Positions 62,717 through 64,000 of a stretch of DNA of 64,000 nt are shown here, piece by piece; within the stretch, counting starts at the first letter, position 1, and every line of letters begins with the position of its first letter. The DNA is taken from contig NZ_CP117523.1 in the NCBI RefSeq assembly GCF_036812735.1, forward strand, positions 2,542,001 to 2,606,000. The letters run 5' to 3'. The DNA comes from Terrisporobacter glycolicus ATCC 14880 = DSM 1288. GTDB lineage: Bacteria > Bacillota > Clostridia > Peptostreptococcales > Peptostreptococcaceae. The translations under genes and the position numbers were made by a program. A model generated the notes under the pieces. The model was not told where the DNA came from. It was given only the letters and a program-made list of their open reading frames with translations, and did not search any database.

Positions 62717-63340
62717 TCAATTAGCTTCTACCATATATCTCAAAACTGTTTTAAGTTTTTCTGGTGAGGTTTTTCTAAAGTCAGAAATGTAAATTTCCCT
62801 ATGATTTTTATCTTTTATTGATAGATTCTTATCTCCACAAAATTTTTTCATAACTTCAAATGTTTTGTATTCTTCATCAAAAGGTCCTGTATGCATCATT
62901 TGAACACACATACCTTCATCTATCTTATCAAATTCTATTTCATCTAAGTACTTGTTAGTTTTTTTCTTCTTAGTAAGATTAACTGCTAAATCAAAAACTT
63001 CTTTAGTTACAAAATCAGGTTGTCTAATCATTATGTTATAAACTAAATTATTTTTATCAAATACATCTTTTTTCTTACCTTCTTCGTCTAAACCCCAAAT
63101 TCCTTCCAATGGATATACAGTGTAATCAAAGTACCCATCTGGAGTTATACTTTTTTTAGGCATCATCTTGATTGCATAAGCTATTGAATATAATGCCCCT
63201 ACTTTCTCAGAAAATTCCTCACTATTTGGGTTGCCATTACCTGCTATTCTTATAAACTTAAATTTTCCCATATTTATAATTTCAGGTTTTGCTTTTGGTA
63301 AATAATATTGCTTTTCTTTTTTTCTCCATTCATGTTTCAT
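62717..63340 (-). CDS. GyrI-like effector-binding-domain protein
   Basis: 207 aa: a stand-alone GyrI/AraC-effector-type domain with KFKFIRIAGNGNPN, YTVYPLEGIWGLDE and MHTGPFDEEYKTF. Such domains bind small molecules or gyrase inhibitors and can act as sensors or hydrolases. No helix-turn-helix. Together with the WYL regulator and the GNAT protein it probably forms one leftward unit. Confidence 0.83.
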   Translation of the reverse strand: MKHEWRKKEKQYYLPKAKPEIINMGKFKFIRIAGNGNPNSEEFSEKVGALYSIAYAIKMMPKKSITPDGYFDYTVYPLEGIWGLDEEGKKKDVFDKNNLVYNIMIRQPDFVTKEVFDLAVNLTKKKKTNKYLDEIEFDKIDEGMCVQMMHTGPFDEEYKTFEVMKKFCGDKNLSIKDKNHREIYISDFRKTSPEKLKTVLRYMVEAN

Positions 63341-63369
63341 AACAAATCTTCCCTTTTCTTAAATTTATA

Positions 63370-64000
63370 TTAAGTATTTTTATTGTACATATTTAAGGTT
63401 TCTTTCATTTTCTCTATAATTATATTTCTTATATGTAATGGCTCAATAACTTTGACATATGGACCAAAAGAAAGTATATACCCATATAACCATTCATTCT
63501 CTGGATATTCCATAGTTACTTGATAATTTCCATTCTCATTCTCAATAATTGATTCTTTGTTAAATTCATCAAAAACCCTATATAAAACTTTTTTTTTAAC
63601 TTCTAATTTTACTTTAACAGTATTAAAAACTTTATTTTCATCCTTATTTATTTCTTGCTTTTTTAAATTCCATTTTGTAAAACTCTGTTTATTTACCTCA
63701 AAATCTTTTATTCTACTTATTCTAAATAATCTAAAGTCTTTTTTTAATCTACAGTATCCATATAAGTACCAACTTTGACCTTTATAAATGAGCTTAATTG
63801 GTTCAATAATTCTCTTTGATTGATTCGATAAGCTATTAATATAGCTAAATTCTACTAATTTATTATTTAAAATTGAATATTTTATTTTATCGAATTTATC
63901 GTCTTCATATGTTTTACTTCCCCACCTTGATAAATCTATGTCTATCCAATTATCATTGTAATTTGTAACATTTACAAACCCAACTTTGTTAATTACAGAA
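63370..64000 (-). CDS. WYL-domain transcriptional regulator (partial)
   Basis: At least 209 codons read from the right edge without a stop to TAA at 63370, so the gene starts beyond the window. WYL-domain features: KLIYKGQSWYLYGYCRLKKDFRLFRISRI, and a C-terminal LSFGPYVKVIEPLHIRNII. This is the YafY/DeoR-like class with a ligand-sensing WYL domain. Its N-terminal HTH is outside. Just upstream of the GyrI-like and GNAT genes, which it may regulate. Confidence 0.85.
   Translation of the reverse strand, partial: SVINKVGFVNVTNYNDNWIDIDLSRWGSKTYEDDKFDKIKYSILNNKLVEFSYINSLSNQSKRIIEPIKLIYKGQSWYLYGYCRLKKDFRLFRISRIKDFEVNKQSFTKWNLKKQEINKDENKVFNTVKVKLEVKKKVLYRVFDEFNKESIIENENGNYQVTMEYPENEWLYGYILSFGPYVKVIEPLHIRNIIIEKMKETLNMYNKNT

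Overview
The window is AT-rich, Gram-positive DNA with AGGAGG-type ribosome sites and frequent ATG/TTG/GTG starts, T-box leaders and abundant hairpin terminators. Gene content points to an anaerobic clostridial Firmicute, possibly of the Peptostreptococcaceae type: a large 2-hydroxyacyl-CoA dehydratase activator, a DUF362 ferredoxin, a thioredoxin reductase without an NADPH motif, and a probable selenocysteine codon. I cannot name the species.

Region 1 (1-10.5 kb) is one end of a prophage. From the right it has a tyrosine integrase with short repeats beside it, an ImmA-like protease, a CI-like repressor, a divergent Cro-like gene with repeated operators between them, and a leftward early operon. 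That operon holds several small proteins, a Rha/ORF6C antirepressor, a SbcC-like ATPase, RecT, a metallo-beta-lactamase-fold hydrolase and a DnaD-like replication protein. It continues past the left edge.

Region 2 (10.6-36 kb) is chromosomal. It holds cytidine deaminase; a glycosyltransferase with a PP2C-like phosphatase; an HD hydrolase, lipoprotein and two-component operon; a Lys/Ser-rich protein; an rRNA methyltransferase; LarE-like and alanine racemase genes; tandem SteT-like permeases; and a GntR-ABC transporter operon. Next come a HEPN/ApeA-like protein coupled to an ArsC/Spx-family gene whose catalytic cysteine codon is TGA followed by a SECIS-like hairpin, the 1444-residue activase, and a divergent MATE/MerR pair.

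Region 3 (36-46 kb) holds a pentapeptide-repeat protein, initiator tRNA, a candidate small RNA with C-rich loops, gap with palindromic operators, an unrecognised protein, hisD, and leuACDB behind a leucine T-box.

Region 4 (46-52 kb) looks like a thiol-redox locus. A CcdA-TlpA fusion, a thioredoxin reductase and an NlpC/P60 protein form an operon. A cystine-type symporter lies upstream. Both units share a 24-bp promoter element with one mismatch, and decayed HxlR and thioredoxin genes lie alongside.

Region 5 (52-64 kb) holds homoserine dehydrogenase behind two tandem threonine T-boxes, a YihY membrane protein, a decayed PAS gene, phosphoglucomutase, a 3D-domain protein, a lysophospholipase-like hydrolase, a second C-rich intergenic region, a BFD-like protein, a DUF362 ferredoxin, GNAT-YoaP and GyrI-like proteins, and a WYL regulator cut by the right edge.
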